DNA from: Defluviitaleaceae bacterium
GTDB lineage: Bacteria > Bacillota > Clostridia > Lachnospirales > WRBF01
Length of the DNA: 64,000 bases
Direction: 5' to 3'
NCBI GenBank assembly: GCA_009784685.1
Contig: WRBF01000002.1
Location: 1-64,000 of the forward strand
A model generated the notes under the pieces. The model saw nothing but the letters and a program-made list of their open reading frames with translations, was not told where the DNA came from and did not search any database. Positions 43,827-52,453 of the stretch are shown one piece after another. Position 1 is the stretch's first letter; each line of letters begins with the position of its first letter. A program made the position numbers and the translations under genes.

Positions 43827-43955
43827 CGCCCATAGAAGGTGACTAATACGGAAAACCCTAATACTAATTAATTTTCAGCGTAATGAATCAACAATCATTT
43901 GACAATATTATAGCGAAAATTTAAGAAAAAAGCAAGAAAAATAATTTTCATCATA

Positions 43956-44012
43956 TTGACAATAATTCAATTCTGCGATATAATAACGTTGTTAATTAAA
44001 ATAACGTTATTA
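43956..44012 (+). promoter_or_regulatory. Consensus promoter and TetR operator
   Basis: TTGACA at 43956-43961, 17 bases, TATAAT at 43979-43984: an ideal sigma-A promoter. An inverted repeat (TAATAACGTTGTT at 43981 and AATAACGTTATTA at 44000) overlaps the -10 and the start site, so the TetR protein can block it. Confidence 0.83.
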
Positions 44013-44028
44013 CAGAGGTGATGTAATT

Positions 44029-44658
44029 ATGTCAATACAAACTCGCCGTGAACGTGAAAAGCAGGATATGAAAACAGCTATTTTAGAAGCAGCAACTAAA
44101 ATAATTATTAACGAAGGCTATGATAAACTATCAATGAGGAAATTAGCTGATGCGATAGAGTATACGCCAACTACTTTATACAACTATTATGAAGATAAAG
44201 CACAAATTATTGATGCTATTATGAGAAAGCTTAATTTAGAAGTCATTTGTGCTGTAAAGGCGATTTTGCAAGAGAACAAAAGCCTCCCTGTCAACATTCA
44301 GATAGGTCTTGCTTTCAAAGTATTTATAAATGTTATGGCTAATAATGCTGAGATGGGAAAAGCAGTCATGCGAAGCGGAACTAAGGCTATTTTTGGTTCC
44401 GATGAAGAGCCGGAACAAAGCTCTAGTAATGGAATCAACTTGCTCCATACCATTTTGCAAGAGGGGCAGAACCAGTATGTGCTTCGCAAATTAGATGAAA
44501 ATGCTTCTTGGATGCTTATATCCGCCCTTTTGGGATTTTCAATGAACGCAATTGAAAATCAGCTTTATCTTAGTGATAATTGGGATAGTTTAGTTGACAC
44601 ATACATAGAAATTTTAATAAATGGCATAATGCCTATAAACTCTATAAATGAGGTGTAG
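44029..44658 (+). CDS. TetR family regulator
   Basis: A 209-residue regulator with an N-terminal TetR helix-turn-helix (TKIIINEGYDKLSMRKLADA, then YTPTTLYNYYEDKAQI, about 20-60) and a variable ligand domain. GAGGTG is 8 bases upstream. The inverted repeat over its own promoter indicates self-repression. The flavodoxin gene 3 bases on is the obvious target. The ligand cannot be told from the sequence. Confidence 0.9.
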   Translation: MSIQTRREREKQDMKTAILEAATKIIINEGYDKLSMRKLADAIEYTPTTLYNYYEDKAQIIDAIMRKLNLEVICAVKAILQENKSLPVNIQIGLAFKVFINVMANNAEMGKAVMRSGTKAIFGSDEEPEQSSSNGINLLHTILQEGQNQYVLRKLDENASWMLISALLGFSMNAIENQLYLSDNWDSLVDTYIEILINGIMPINSINEV

Positions 44659-44661
44659 TTC

Positions 44662-45216
44662 ATGAAATTACAGAAAAAAATTGCCGTAATATATAAATCA
44701 AAATACGGATCAACCAAGCAATATGCGCAGTGGATTTCAATAGCTTTGGAAGTGCCTCTCTTCGAAGCATCAGAAATTAAGCCCTCTCAACTAGAAGACT
44801 ATGATGTTGTAATCTATGGTGGTGGTCTCTATGCAGGAGGAATTGATGGAGTTAAATTAGTTACTAAATCTTTAAATAAATGCAAACAATTGGTAGTATT
44901 TACTGTAGGGCTCGCAGATGTCAAAACAACGAATTTTTCAGACATTTTATCAAAGGCTTTTACACAGGAGCAGCTGTCTGATGTGAAAATATTTCATTTG
45001 AGAGGTGCTATGGACTACAAAGAATTAAGCCTTCTTCATAAAGGGATGATGGCTATGGTCAAAAAAGATGCGGAAAAAACACCGACGGAAAAGCGCACAT
45101 CAGATGATGTTTTTTTGCTTGAAACATATGGCAAAAAAGTTGACTTTATGGATAAGAATTCGATTAAACCCATTGTTGAATATGTTTGCTCGCTAGATCA
45201 CAATAAGGACGTTTAA
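44662..45216 (+). CDS. Flavodoxin-domain protein
   Basis: A 184-residue flavodoxin-like protein with the phosphate loop YKSKYGSTKQYA at the start, and VVIYGGGLYAGGI in the middle. It probably binds FMN and moves electrons; the group includes HemG-like oxidases, but HemG function is not supported. It is cotranscribed with the TetR gene and ends at a strong terminator, so it is induced when the repressor is released. Confidence 0.82.
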   Translation: MKLQKKIAVIYKSKYGSTKQYAQWISIALEVPLFEASEIKPSQLEDYDVVIYGGGLYAGGIDGVKLVTKSLNKCKQLVVFTVGLADVKTTNFSDILSKAFTQEQLSDVKIFHLRGAMDYKELSLLHKGMMAMVKKDAEKTPTEKRTSDDVFLLETYGKKVDFMDKNSIKPIVEYVCSLDHNKDV

Positions 45217-45233
45217 AACTTAAATTTAATAAC

Positions 45234-45267
45234 AAAAAAGGATGCCTATAGCCGAGCATCCTTTTTT
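45234..45267. terminator. Bidirectional terminator
   Basis: AAAAAAGGATGC and GCATCCTTTTTT, 12-base arms with a ten-base loop, between the convergent flavodoxin and DUF4097 genes; T runs on both strands. Confidence 0.93.
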
Positions 45268-45289
45268 CTAACATTTTGATTTTTAGTTT

Positions 45290-46261
45290 CTATTCTAGAT
45301 CCAAATGTATATTCCCGCTTAACGTACTAACAATTACTCTGTTTTCCGAGCGTTCCGTATCATTAAATGATCTGCCTCTTATTCTTTCGCCATTTACGTT
45401 AATATTACCGCTTAGGACTGATAAGTCTCTCTGGAATCTTTCACCCATGGTTTGCAATGTCAGCCTTACGCTTCCGGATGTTGTATCTATTTTTGTTTGC
45501 CCCATAAGTTCTCCGCTTACGGTAACACTTCCGCTTATCGAATCAGACGTAAAACCTTCAGTTCTTATATCGTCTGCCCGAATATTGCCTGATACTACAG
45601 AAATATGCATATAGTGTGCGGTGCTGTTATTTATCCTTACATTACCACTTACTGCGCTGATATTCATAAAATCTGCCGAGCTGTTGTTTATAGTTATACT
45701 GCCCGATACTGTACCAGCGATCAGCCCGCTTCTACAAACAATTGAGCCAATATTTATTCTTCCTGATACGGTTCGCAAGTTGGCTGACTCAATATCTATT
45801 TCATTCGGAAGAAATATAGTTATGCTGCTGGGGGCATTAAACCCGAACGATAACCAACGGCGAACAGATGTATCTTGAGTTATTGTTAAAACGCCATTTT
45901 CTATTGCATATAATATAGGTGCTCTGTTATTTCGATTTATTATTTCAGCTCTATATTCATTTGAAGTAACAAATTCGATATTTGCGCTTGCCACGTTTAT
46001 GTTGATCATTGTTATATCATCCGATAGGGAAATAGCTGAACGCTCGCCGCTTTCTTGCAATGAAAGATATTCCATATCGCCATGAAAATTATGGCCCATC
46101 CCGATAACGTTTGAAAACATCCCTCTGAGAGGGAATTCTCCTAAATTTACTCCTCCTCTGCCAAAGCTTACCCCGCTTCTTGCCCCTGTAATAAAGCCGA
46201 CAATCATTAATGCAATGCCCAATATAATCCCGATTACTACAATTTTCCATACATTTTTCAT
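45290..46261 (-). CDS. DUF4097 beta-helix envelope protein
   Basis: A 323-residue protein with one N-terminal membrane helix (about 8-28) and a repetitive beta-strand body (ININVASANIEF, IESANLRTVSGRINIGSI, MNISAVSGNVRINN, MHISVVSGNIRAD), the DUF4097 pattern. Such proteins are the effector of PadR or Lia-type envelope stress operons. The ATG overlaps the DUF1700 stop by 4 bases. Confidence 0.85.
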   Translation of the reverse strand: MKNVWKIVVIGIILGIALMIVGFITGARSGVSFGRGGVNLGEFPLRGMFSNVIGMGHNFHGDMEYLSLQESGERSAISLSDDITMININVASANIEFVTSNEYRAEIINRNNRAPILYAIENGVLTITQDTSVRRWLSFGFNAPSSITIFLPNEIDIESANLRTVSGRINIGSIVCRSGLIAGTVSGSITINNSSADFMNISAVSGNVRINNSTAHYMHISVVSGNIRADDIRTEGFTSDSISGSVTVSGELMGQTKIDTTSGSVRLTLQTMGERFQRDLSVLSGNINVNGERIRGRSFNDTERSENRVIVSTLSGNIHLDLE

Positions 46262-46854
46262 TTTGCACCCCTCCGTACTAAAAGATTAGCGCAGACTTTT
46301 GTTATAAGCCTGATAACTGATCGAATTACCCACCAACCTACTAAAATAAAAGCAATTCCTACACAAAGCATAAGTAATGATGCCCCAAGCATGAAGATTG
46401 CTGTCGGGAGATGAACGAATAAAGTAGCAAACGTTGCAACCAATGTTGCTATTCCGGCTACAGACAAAGCAACTCCGACCATAAAAAATGCGAAAAGCAG
46501 TGCGAATGTTGCCGCAACAAACGCAAACGCCACCGCAAACGACGCAATTGCTAAAGGAAATGCGATAGGTGATAACAAAAGCGCAATCAGAACTATCCAA
46601 AGCAGTTTAATACTAGAATCATTCGGCTTTTTTTCATCAGATTTTTCTGACTCAATTTCCTTTAGAGAATATTCACCGATTATTTTTGAAACAACAGCGG
46701 AAGGATCTCCAATTTCATTTAAGGCAGATTGTTCATTTTCCGCCCCTGCTTCGTCAAAATATTCCTCGTAGTATGAAACAGCACTATCTATATCTTCTTG
46801 CGGAAGCATTTTTAAGCCATCTCTTAATTTATCAATAAATTCATTGCGCAGCAC
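46258..46854 (-). CDS. DUF1700 membrane protein
   Basis: A 198-residue protein: an N-terminal helical HAAS-like part (FIDKLRDGLKMLPQEDIDSAVSYYEEYFDE) and four hydrophobic helices. It is the middle gene of the padR-DUF1700-DUF4097 operon known in Firmicutes. It overlaps padR by 14 bases. Confidence 0.88.
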   Translation of the reverse strand: MLRNEFIDKLRDGLKMLPQEDIDSAVSYYEEYFDEAGAENEQSALNEIGDPSAVVSKIIGEYSLKEIESEKSDEKKPNDSSIKLLWIVLIALLLSPIAFPLAIASFAVAFAFVAATFALLFAFFMVGVALSVAGIATLVATFATLFVHLPTAIFMLGASLLMLCVGIAFILVGWWVIRSVIRLITKVCANLLVRRGAK

Positions 46855-47167
46855 TGTTTTCGCCCCCTTTCAATAATCCATCTATTTTAGCCTTAAAGTT
46901 GTTCCATTCTTCGGTATAAAGCCCTAACAAATCTTCACCTTTGCTTGTTATTTTATAGTACCTTCGATTTCTGCCGTCAAATGGTTCATCATATGTTTCA
47001 AGAAGCCCTTCTTTAAATAACCGACGCAAAACCGGGTAAAGAGTTGATTCAGACACTTCTACACTAGCTTTAACCTTTTGAGTAAGATCGTAACCATAAG
47101 TAGCCTCTTTAGAAACAACCCCAAGGGTACAGGCATCTAAAAGCGTTGAGGTAAGTCCAAACGTCAT
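46841..47167 (-). CDS. PadR family regulator
   Basis: A 108-residue winged-helix repressor with EATYGYDLTQKVKASVEVSE, TLYPVLRRLFKEGLLE and RRYYKITSKG, all PadR signatures. It is the first gene of the envelope-stress operon and is likely to bind the inverted repeat over its own promoter. The inducer may be a cell-wall or membrane-acting compound. Confidence 0.92.
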   Translation of the reverse strand: MTFGLTSTLLDACTLGVVSKEATYGYDLTQKVKASVEVSESTLYPVLRRLFKEGLLETYDEPFDGRNRRYYKITSKGEDLLGLYTEEWNNFKAKIDGLLKGGENSAAQ

Positions 47168-47200
47168 TTATATCACCGCCATTATTATTTTATGATTTAT

Positions 47201-47229
47201 ATTATATTTCATATAATATTGTTTGTCAA
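47201..47229 (-). promoter_or_regulatory. padR operon promoter with operator-like palindrome
   Basis: TTGACA, 17 bases, TATAAT on the minus strand: a consensus promoter. The spacer and -10 form the inverted repeat ATATTATA-tgaa-ATATAATAT, a good place for PadR to bind. Confidence 0.8.
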
Positions 47230-47257
47230 TAGATATTGAAAAATATTAAAAACTTTT

Positions 47258-47298
47258 TCAAAACAAAAAAAATGAGGTAGACAACCTACCCCATTTTT
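47258..47298 (-). terminator. Terminator of the SLH-protein gene
   Basis: AAAAATGGGGTAG pairs with CTACCTCATTTTT on the minus strand with one mismatch, with a long T run after. It lies about 200 bases past the stop of the SLH gene; the inverted-repeat element at 47322 lies between. Confidence 0.83.
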
Positions 47299-47321
47299 CA
47301 ACCTAATTACTTATTCACTAT

Positions 47322-47485
47322 TAGACCTGTCCGCTAACCTGCTTTCGCCAGATTTTCGAGCGTTTTTTTGTCGGTCGAGAAAGTGGATTCCGTGCGAACC
47401 CAAAGGTTCGTGCGGATTCCACTGACGAAGATCCGGCGAAAAATAAGCCGGAAAGATGGAGGAATGAGGTTAGCAGACAGGTCTA
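47322..47485. mobile_element. Inverted-repeat element (MITE-like), copy A
   Basis: A 164-base non-coding element with imperfect ends (TAGACCTGTCCGCTAACCT at the left, AGGTTAGCAGACAGGTCTA at the right). Internal blocks CTGCTTTCGCCAG and GGAGGAATGAGG recur in the copy at 60011 and, in part, at 207. It also holds a nested hairpin (GTGGATTCCGTGCGAAC and GTTCGTGCGGATTCCAC). It sits between the SLH gene stop and its terminator. Confidence 0.75.
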
Positions 47486-47496
47486 TTATTTATCAC

Positions 47497-50400
47497 CTAT
47501 TGTCTTGGCACAGCAGCACTCATAATAAGATCATAAGCCCAATGAGCTGTTGACACATCAACAAATTGCGTAGATCCAAGCGGGTCAGCATGTTCTATTC
47601 CTTCCGCTCTTGCAAATACCGCTAAAGCTTCGGCGCGTGTCATATTGTTATTTGGTCTGAACGTGCCATCGGGGAAGCCTACAACAGTTTGATATCTGTA
47701 TGCCGCCGCAATATACCGCACGCCCCAATGACTCTGAGGTACATCATGGAATGGAAGGCTTGTTACGGCAGTAGCATTAAACCCATACACGTTACTGAGA
47801 ATTGTTACAACTTCTGCCCTTGAAATAGGGTCGTTTGGTCTAAAGCTTCTTAAATTGCCGCTGTGTGCATCACCAACCATAAAGCCCATTTCTGAAACGA
47901 ACCTAAGAGCTGATAAATCAGTTAGGTTGCTTGGCATATCCGCAAATTCCATACCTGCACCTGCATTTGCGTTGCCTCTAAGAGCATGGATCATTCTTGC
48001 AACTTCTATTCTTGTTATAGCTCGCTCCGGTTCAAAGCGGAAGCCGGAAGCTCCTTCTAAATAAGGACCTTGCTGTAGCCTTCTAACATTTGCCGTAGCC
48101 GTTGTGTTCGCAGCTGTTACCGTATGAGAAAACGTTCCGGTTAAAATATACCCTGTTGGCATTGTTAAAGCATTTTCACCAATCGTGCTTCCAATTGCTG
48201 CATTTATCGTCTGACGACTTATACGCCAACCATCACTCGTTCTAAGCTCAACGGTAACAGGTACGTTATTTCCTGTTGTAAAATTAACAACGTTGCCATA
48301 AGAATAACCGCTAGACGTTCTTATAAATGCTCTTACATAATATCTAACTCCTGTTTCAAGCCCTGTAGCATTAACTGTGAACGAACCTGCTGTTGTTACA
48401 TTTGAATTTAATCTCGTGTCTGCAACAGTCGGCATATTATTTGTCCGAGAGAAAACAACTCCTCTGGCTGTAATATTGCTAACATTACTTGGTACATTTC
48501 CACCTAAAACAGCAGTAGTAGCTGTAAAGTTTGTTACTGCGTTTGTTGTTATAAGGTTTTGCCCTTGAATTGGAACAACGTTTCCATACGACACGCCATT
48601 GCTGTTTATCGCATAGGCACGGACATAATAAGCTGTGCCTGCGGTCAGATTTCTAAGGGTTACAGTAACATTGCCTGTACCGGAACCGCTTCTTTGAACT
48701 TGAACGCCGTTTTCACCAAGCCTTGGATCGCTAACAGTCGATGAGAAAACAACGCCTCGTTCGGTAGCCGTTTGGTTTGCTGCCGTATTCGTGGTTGGCC
48801 TTGCAACGGTAATTGGAACATCTATTCCTGTTTCTGAAACTCTAACCGCTGTTCCGGTTGTTGCTTGTGCAAGGTTTCCGGCTGATGGCGTTGTAAAGCT
48901 TCTTCTTGTTCCATCATAGGTAAAGGTTGCATTATTACCTGTGCCATGTCTTACAAAACCTCTGTAATGGTAAGTGGTATTTGGTTGAAGATTCCGAAGT
49001 ATATGAGTCCTGTTTCCGGTCCCTGTTAAGTTAGCGTCTGAAATTACATGACTTGAACCACTTGCACCAACAGTTAAAGCATTGTTTTGATTAGTTGACC
49101 AGACAACACCATGCCCTGTTATACCACCACCTAAGTTTGAGATGTTGATTACAACAGATGCGCTGTTAGTGGCAAGATTTGTTGCCGCAGCAGATGTTAA
49201 AGCATGGCCTGTTCCTGATTGTGTTGTAAAGGTTCTTATTTGCGAATCATAAGTTACATTATTATTATGCCTCACATAGCCCCTTACCCAATAAGTCGTA
49301 TTAGCTTGAAGACCGGTTAAGTTATAATCAAAGCTGCCTGTTTGAGTTCCTGATGTCGGTATTTGCACTTCGCCCGCACGATGAACACCGCTTTGACCAT
49401 TCCTTAAACCGCTGTCACTGCTTTGAGTAGTTGACCAAACAACACCACGATTCGTGCCGCGAGGATTACCAACATTTGTAATATTTACCCTAATAGTAGC
49501 AGTCGTAGATGCTACACTTCGAATAGCATCAGTGTTAGATAAATTACCAAACGTGATGCCTGTTCCTGCGTGGGTTGTAAAAGATATTATATTTGGGCTG
49601 TAAGCAACATTAGTTCCGTTTCGGACATAACCTCTTGCCCAATAGGTAGTACCCGATTGAAGACCTGTTAAATTAAAATCAAAGTTGCCAATTACATTTG
49701 ATCCTGTTCCTGTCGGTATGTTCTGCTCTGTAGAGCGAATTACGCCTGACTGACCATTTCTCAACCCGGCATCAGTGCTTTGAGTTGTAGAAAAAACAAC
49801 ACCGCGTTGGTTAGGTCTAAGATTATTCCCAACAGTACCTATGCCAGAAATGTTAACCCTAACAGTAGCACTCGTAGCTTGAAGATTTAAATGAGAAGTA
49901 GTGCCGAAAGTGTTTCCAATCCCGCCGGATAGTGCTTGTGTCATAAAGGTTCGTGCCGCAGCATTTGTAGCGGGATAGTATATGATAGGTTGATCCCCTA
50001 CTTGAACAAATGCTCTAAAATGATATTGTTGGTTTGCGACAAGCCCTGTAAAGTTATGGGTCAGAGTTCCTGTGGAAAGCCCTGTAGTTTGCTCCCTAAC
50101 AATTGCGTTGGTTCCACCAATTACAGCATTAGCGTTACTAGTCGCAACAACAACGCCTCGCCTAGTTATAGGGGGAGAGCCAAGATTAGTTACATTAACA
50201 GCGATATTTGCAGCAGTAGTTGTTATGCCTGATACAGCATTAGCCGCTACTGTCATTGCCGGAGCTGTTGTTAATGTTCTTGTTAAAGTTTGAGGTGCTC
50301 CATATTGAACAGCCAGACCAGTAACTCTCGCATACGCACGCACATGCACAGTCGTCCAATTTGTGTTGGGTGGAGTCCAAGTAGCACTGAAATTGTTGCT

Positions 50401-50949
50401 TACATTAGCTATTGCAATATGATCATGCTGACCAGACGCAGTCGAAAGATTTTGATTTGTATGCGAAAAAACAAACCCTCTTTCTGATACATCTCCTACA
50501 TTACCTGTCGTTGTTCCTGTTGCGTTTACAGCATTACCTGATGATGTTGGAACTCCCGTTGTAACCGTTGGAGCAGCAGGTGCCTCTGTTGAACCTGTAG
50601 CGTTATTGGAGTGTATATTTCTAGGTCCACTTCCATCGTCTATGCTAACAACAGCATTAACGGTAAAGGATTGGTTAGATGGAAGTCCTGTAAAATTATG
50701 AGAAAAAGAGGCTGATGTTATTGCTGCAGAATGTCCTCCTGGATTCAAAGTTAGAGTTCCACCTACAAAACTAGCACCATCAAGATTTGTTGTAACGTCT
50801 ATAAAAGCAGAATCTTGCGTTACGCTAATGACAGTTACACTAACAGTAGGATCAGGAACATCTCCCCTAACCTCCATAGGCGCATAAGCCGTAAGCATCG
50901 GCAATAAAAGCGCAAGCGATAAAATAAACTTAAAGATTTTTTTGCTCAT
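47497..50949 (-). CDS. Large SLH-domain surface protein with Fn3-like repeats
   Basis: An 1150-residue exported protein: signal peptide (1 to about 29), eight repeats of about 90-130 residues (about 35-880), and three S-layer homology domains at the C-terminus (about 965-1150; RIEVARMIHALRG, SRAEVVTILSNVYG, TRAEALAVFARAEG). The repeats share GVVWSTTQ, NLTGLQ-NTTYW-RGYVR and a final FTTQ strand, like Fn3-type modules that bind surfaces. SLH domains tie it to the wall. It is Thr/Asn/Gly-rich. The stop comes 12 bases before a mobile element, and the last SLH domain appears complete. Confidence 0.9.
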   Translation of the reverse strand: MSKKIFKFILSLALLLPMLTAYAPMEVRGDVPDPTVSVTVISVTQDSAFIDVTTNLDGASFVGGTLTLNPGGHSAAITSASFSHNFTGLPSNQSFTVNAVVSIDDGSGPRNIHSNNATGSTEAPAAPTVTTGVPTSSGNAVNATGTTTGNVGDVSERGFVFSHTNQNLSTASGQHDHIAIANVSNNFSATWTPPNTNWTTVHVRAYARVTGLAVQYGAPQTLTRTLTTAPAMTVAANAVSGITTTAANIAVNVTNLGSPPITRRGVVVATSNANAVIGGTNAIVREQTTGLSTGTLTHNFTGLVANQQYHFRAFVQVGDQPIIYYPATNAAARTFMTQALSGGIGNTFGTTSHLNLQATSATVRVNISGIGTVGNNLRPNQRGVVFSTTQSTDAGLRNGQSGVIRSTEQNIPTGTGSNVIGNFDFNLTGLQSGTTYWARGYVRNGTNVAYSPNIISFTTHAGTGITFGNLSNTDAIRSVASTTATIRVNITNVGNPRGTNRGVVWSTTQSSDSGLRNGQSGVHRAGEVQIPTSGTQTGSFDYNLTGLQANTTYWVRGYVRHNNNVTYDSQIRTFTTQSGTGHALTSAAATNLATNSASVVINISNLGGGITGHGVVWSTNQNNALTVGASGSSHVISDANLTGTGNRTHILRNLQPNTTYHYRGFVRHGTGNNATFTYDGTRRSFTTPSAGNLAQATTGTAVRVSETGIDVPITVARPTTNTAANQTATERGVVFSSTVSDPRLGENGVQVQRSGSGTGNVTVTLRNLTAGTAYYVRAYAINSNGVSYGNVVPIQGQNLITTNAVTNFTATTAVLGGNVPSNVSNITARGVVFSRTNNMPTVADTRLNSNVTTAGSFTVNATGLETGVRYYVRAFIRTSSGYSYGNVVNFTTGNNVPVTVELRTSDGWRISRQTINAAIGSTIGENALTMPTGYILTGTFSHTVTAANTTATANVRRLQQGPYLEGASGFRFEPERAITRIEVARMIHALRGNANAGAGMEFADMPSNLTDLSALRFVSEMGFMVGDAHSGNLRSFRPNDPISRAEVVTILSNVYGFNATAVTSLPFHDVPQSHWGVRYIAAAYRYQTVVGFPDGTFRPNNNMTRAEALAVFARAEGIEHADPLGSTQFVDVSTAHWAYDLIMSAAVPRQ

Positions 50950-51031
50950 TTATAAAACCTCCTAATAATAAATAAATCTGAATATCACAGCATATAGAGA
51001 ATGCTTTCATACTCTACATGTTAACACGAAT

Positions 51032-51062
51032 ATTATATCATATTGTTCCCAATAGAAAACAA
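51032..51062 (-). promoter_or_regulatory. Possible promoter of the SLH gene
   Basis: TTGTTT, 19 bases, TATAAT on the minus strand, 82 bases before the ATG at 50949. The -10 is perfect but the spacing is long, so moderate support only. The rest of 50950-51197 shows no other feature. Confidence 0.45.
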
Positions 51063-51197
51063 TTTTTGGGATAAGTAGCAATAATGTAATATTTGGCCAC
51101 CCATCATTGCTATTTCTATTTTCCCCATTTTGACTTGAATTATTTTCCGATTTTGCGTAATACTAGAATTATTAATTTTGATTAGGAGGAACTTACG

Positions 51198-52307
51198 ATG
51201 AACATTATAAAAAAATGTACAGCTTTACTGCTTATTTTTCTGATTGCCCTACAAACCGTATTACCTGCTTTTGCAAACTATTTCGAGGAAGACGGCGGTA
51301 TTTTGATAGCACAAGATGATGAACCAAGTCTTGGCTTACAGTCTGCCGCAGCTACAGTTACCGGACTTGTTAAAGATATAACCGCAAACGAAAATGTATA
51401 CAATGTTTTAATCTCCGTTATAGATGATAACAACAACGATGTAATTTTAAAGGTTTTTGAAGATACTGCAATAATTGACAACCTATCAAAGCAGCGTCTT
51501 AGCTTAGCAGACATTAACGAGGGTGATATGCTTGTTGCTTATGTATCAAATGCTATGACAATGAGCATTCCGCCACAAATTAATGCCCATGCGATAATCG
51601 CAAATATTAGACGAAATGCACCTGTTGCAAGATACATGACGATCGCTGAAGTACAAACGTCAGATGAGGGAAGCAAACAGGTTTTAAGCGAAAACAGCGC
51701 ATATCTTATAACAATCTCTGACCAGACAAACATATTGCCTTATAAAACAGGGCAAACAGTTGGGCTTGAAAATGTTTTAGTGGGGAAGCGGATGTTTGCA
51801 TGGTTTGATGTGATGTCTTTAAGCCATCCGGCACAAGCTAAGGCGGATTATGTTGTTATTTTACCGTCTGTAGAGGAAACGGGAACTATTTCCAGACCAA
51901 TTACAGAATTTACAACAGAGCTTAAACAAAACGGACATTTGTTAAGCCCCGAAAATTATAGCAGATTAGGTATCAGGGGCAACATTGTAAAGCTGTACAA
52001 AACACCGCTTTTTGCAAAAAATAAGGAAATAATGGCTCCCGTAAGGATATTAAGCAACGAACTTGGGTTCGAAGTTGAATGGAATGCCGCAGAAAAATCT
52101 GTTTTAATCCATACCGATTATGATACTTTTAGAATGGCTATAGGGTATGACGGATATACAAGGGAAAGCGACCAATCAGTTGCAAAATTAGGGATCGCAC
52201 CAATGCTTGTCGGCGGCATCACTTATGTGCCTGTCGTTTTGTTTGATTTTATTTTTGAGAATAACGAAACGACAAATGTGGTTGAAGGTATGTTGGTCAT
52301 AAGCTAA
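51198..52307 (+). CDS. Secreted copper-amine-oxidase-N-domain protein
   Basis: A 369-residue protein with a signal peptide (1 to about 26, LLLIFLIALQTVLPAFA) and a C-terminal copper amine oxidase N-terminal-type domain (about 280-365, IMAPVRILSNELGFEVEWNA and PMLVGGITYVPVVLFD). This module binds the wall or surface and is not an oxidase. The middle has an unknown beta-rich region. AGGAGGA is 8 bases before the ATG. It is divergent from the SLH gene, so both may be surface partners. Confidence 0.82.
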   Translation: MNIIKKCTALLLIFLIALQTVLPAFANYFEEDGGILIAQDDEPSLGLQSAAATVTGLVKDITANENVYNVLISVIDDNNNDVILKVFEDTAIIDNLSKQRLSLADINEGDMLVAYVSNAMTMSIPPQINAHAIIANIRRNAPVARYMTIAEVQTSDEGSKQVLSENSAYLITISDQTNILPYKTGQTVGLENVLVGKRMFAWFDVMSLSHPAQAKADYVVILPSVEETGTISRPITEFTTELKQNGHLLSPENYSRLGIRGNIVKLYKTPLFAKNKEIMAPVRILSNELGFEVEWNAAEKSVLIHTDYDTFRMAIGYDGYTRESDQSVAKLGIAPMLVGGITYVPVVLFDFIFENNETTNVVEGMLVIS

Positions 52308-52340
52308 CTAGGGTGTATTGCAAAGCTGTTTCAGATAAGC

Positions 52341-52378
52341 TAGAGCCTGTTGAGCCTATAAAGGTTTAGCAGGCTCTA
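52341..52378. repeat. Inverted repeat between surface gene and ddh
   Basis: TAGAGCCTG and CAGGCTCTA with inner pairing. It is followed on the plus strand by A, not T, so terminator function is doubtful though its place fits the end of the upstream gene. Confidence 0.55.
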
Positions 52379-52453
52379 AAAAATTCTGGCTAATCGGCTT
52401 GAATTTTGATATAATATTGCATATCTAAATATTTAAAGGTAGTGATTGATAAC

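Noticed and set aside
43753..43870. Cyclic-di-AMP (ydaO) riboswitch before the LysM-G5 gene
   Set aside because: Such riboswitches are common before wall genes, but the conserved core was not found; only a simple 12-base-arm hairpin is present.
46286..46600. Minus-strand cysteine-rich 104-codon frame within DUF1700
   Set aside because: It is a frame shadow of the DUF1700 membrane gene; no start site or family.
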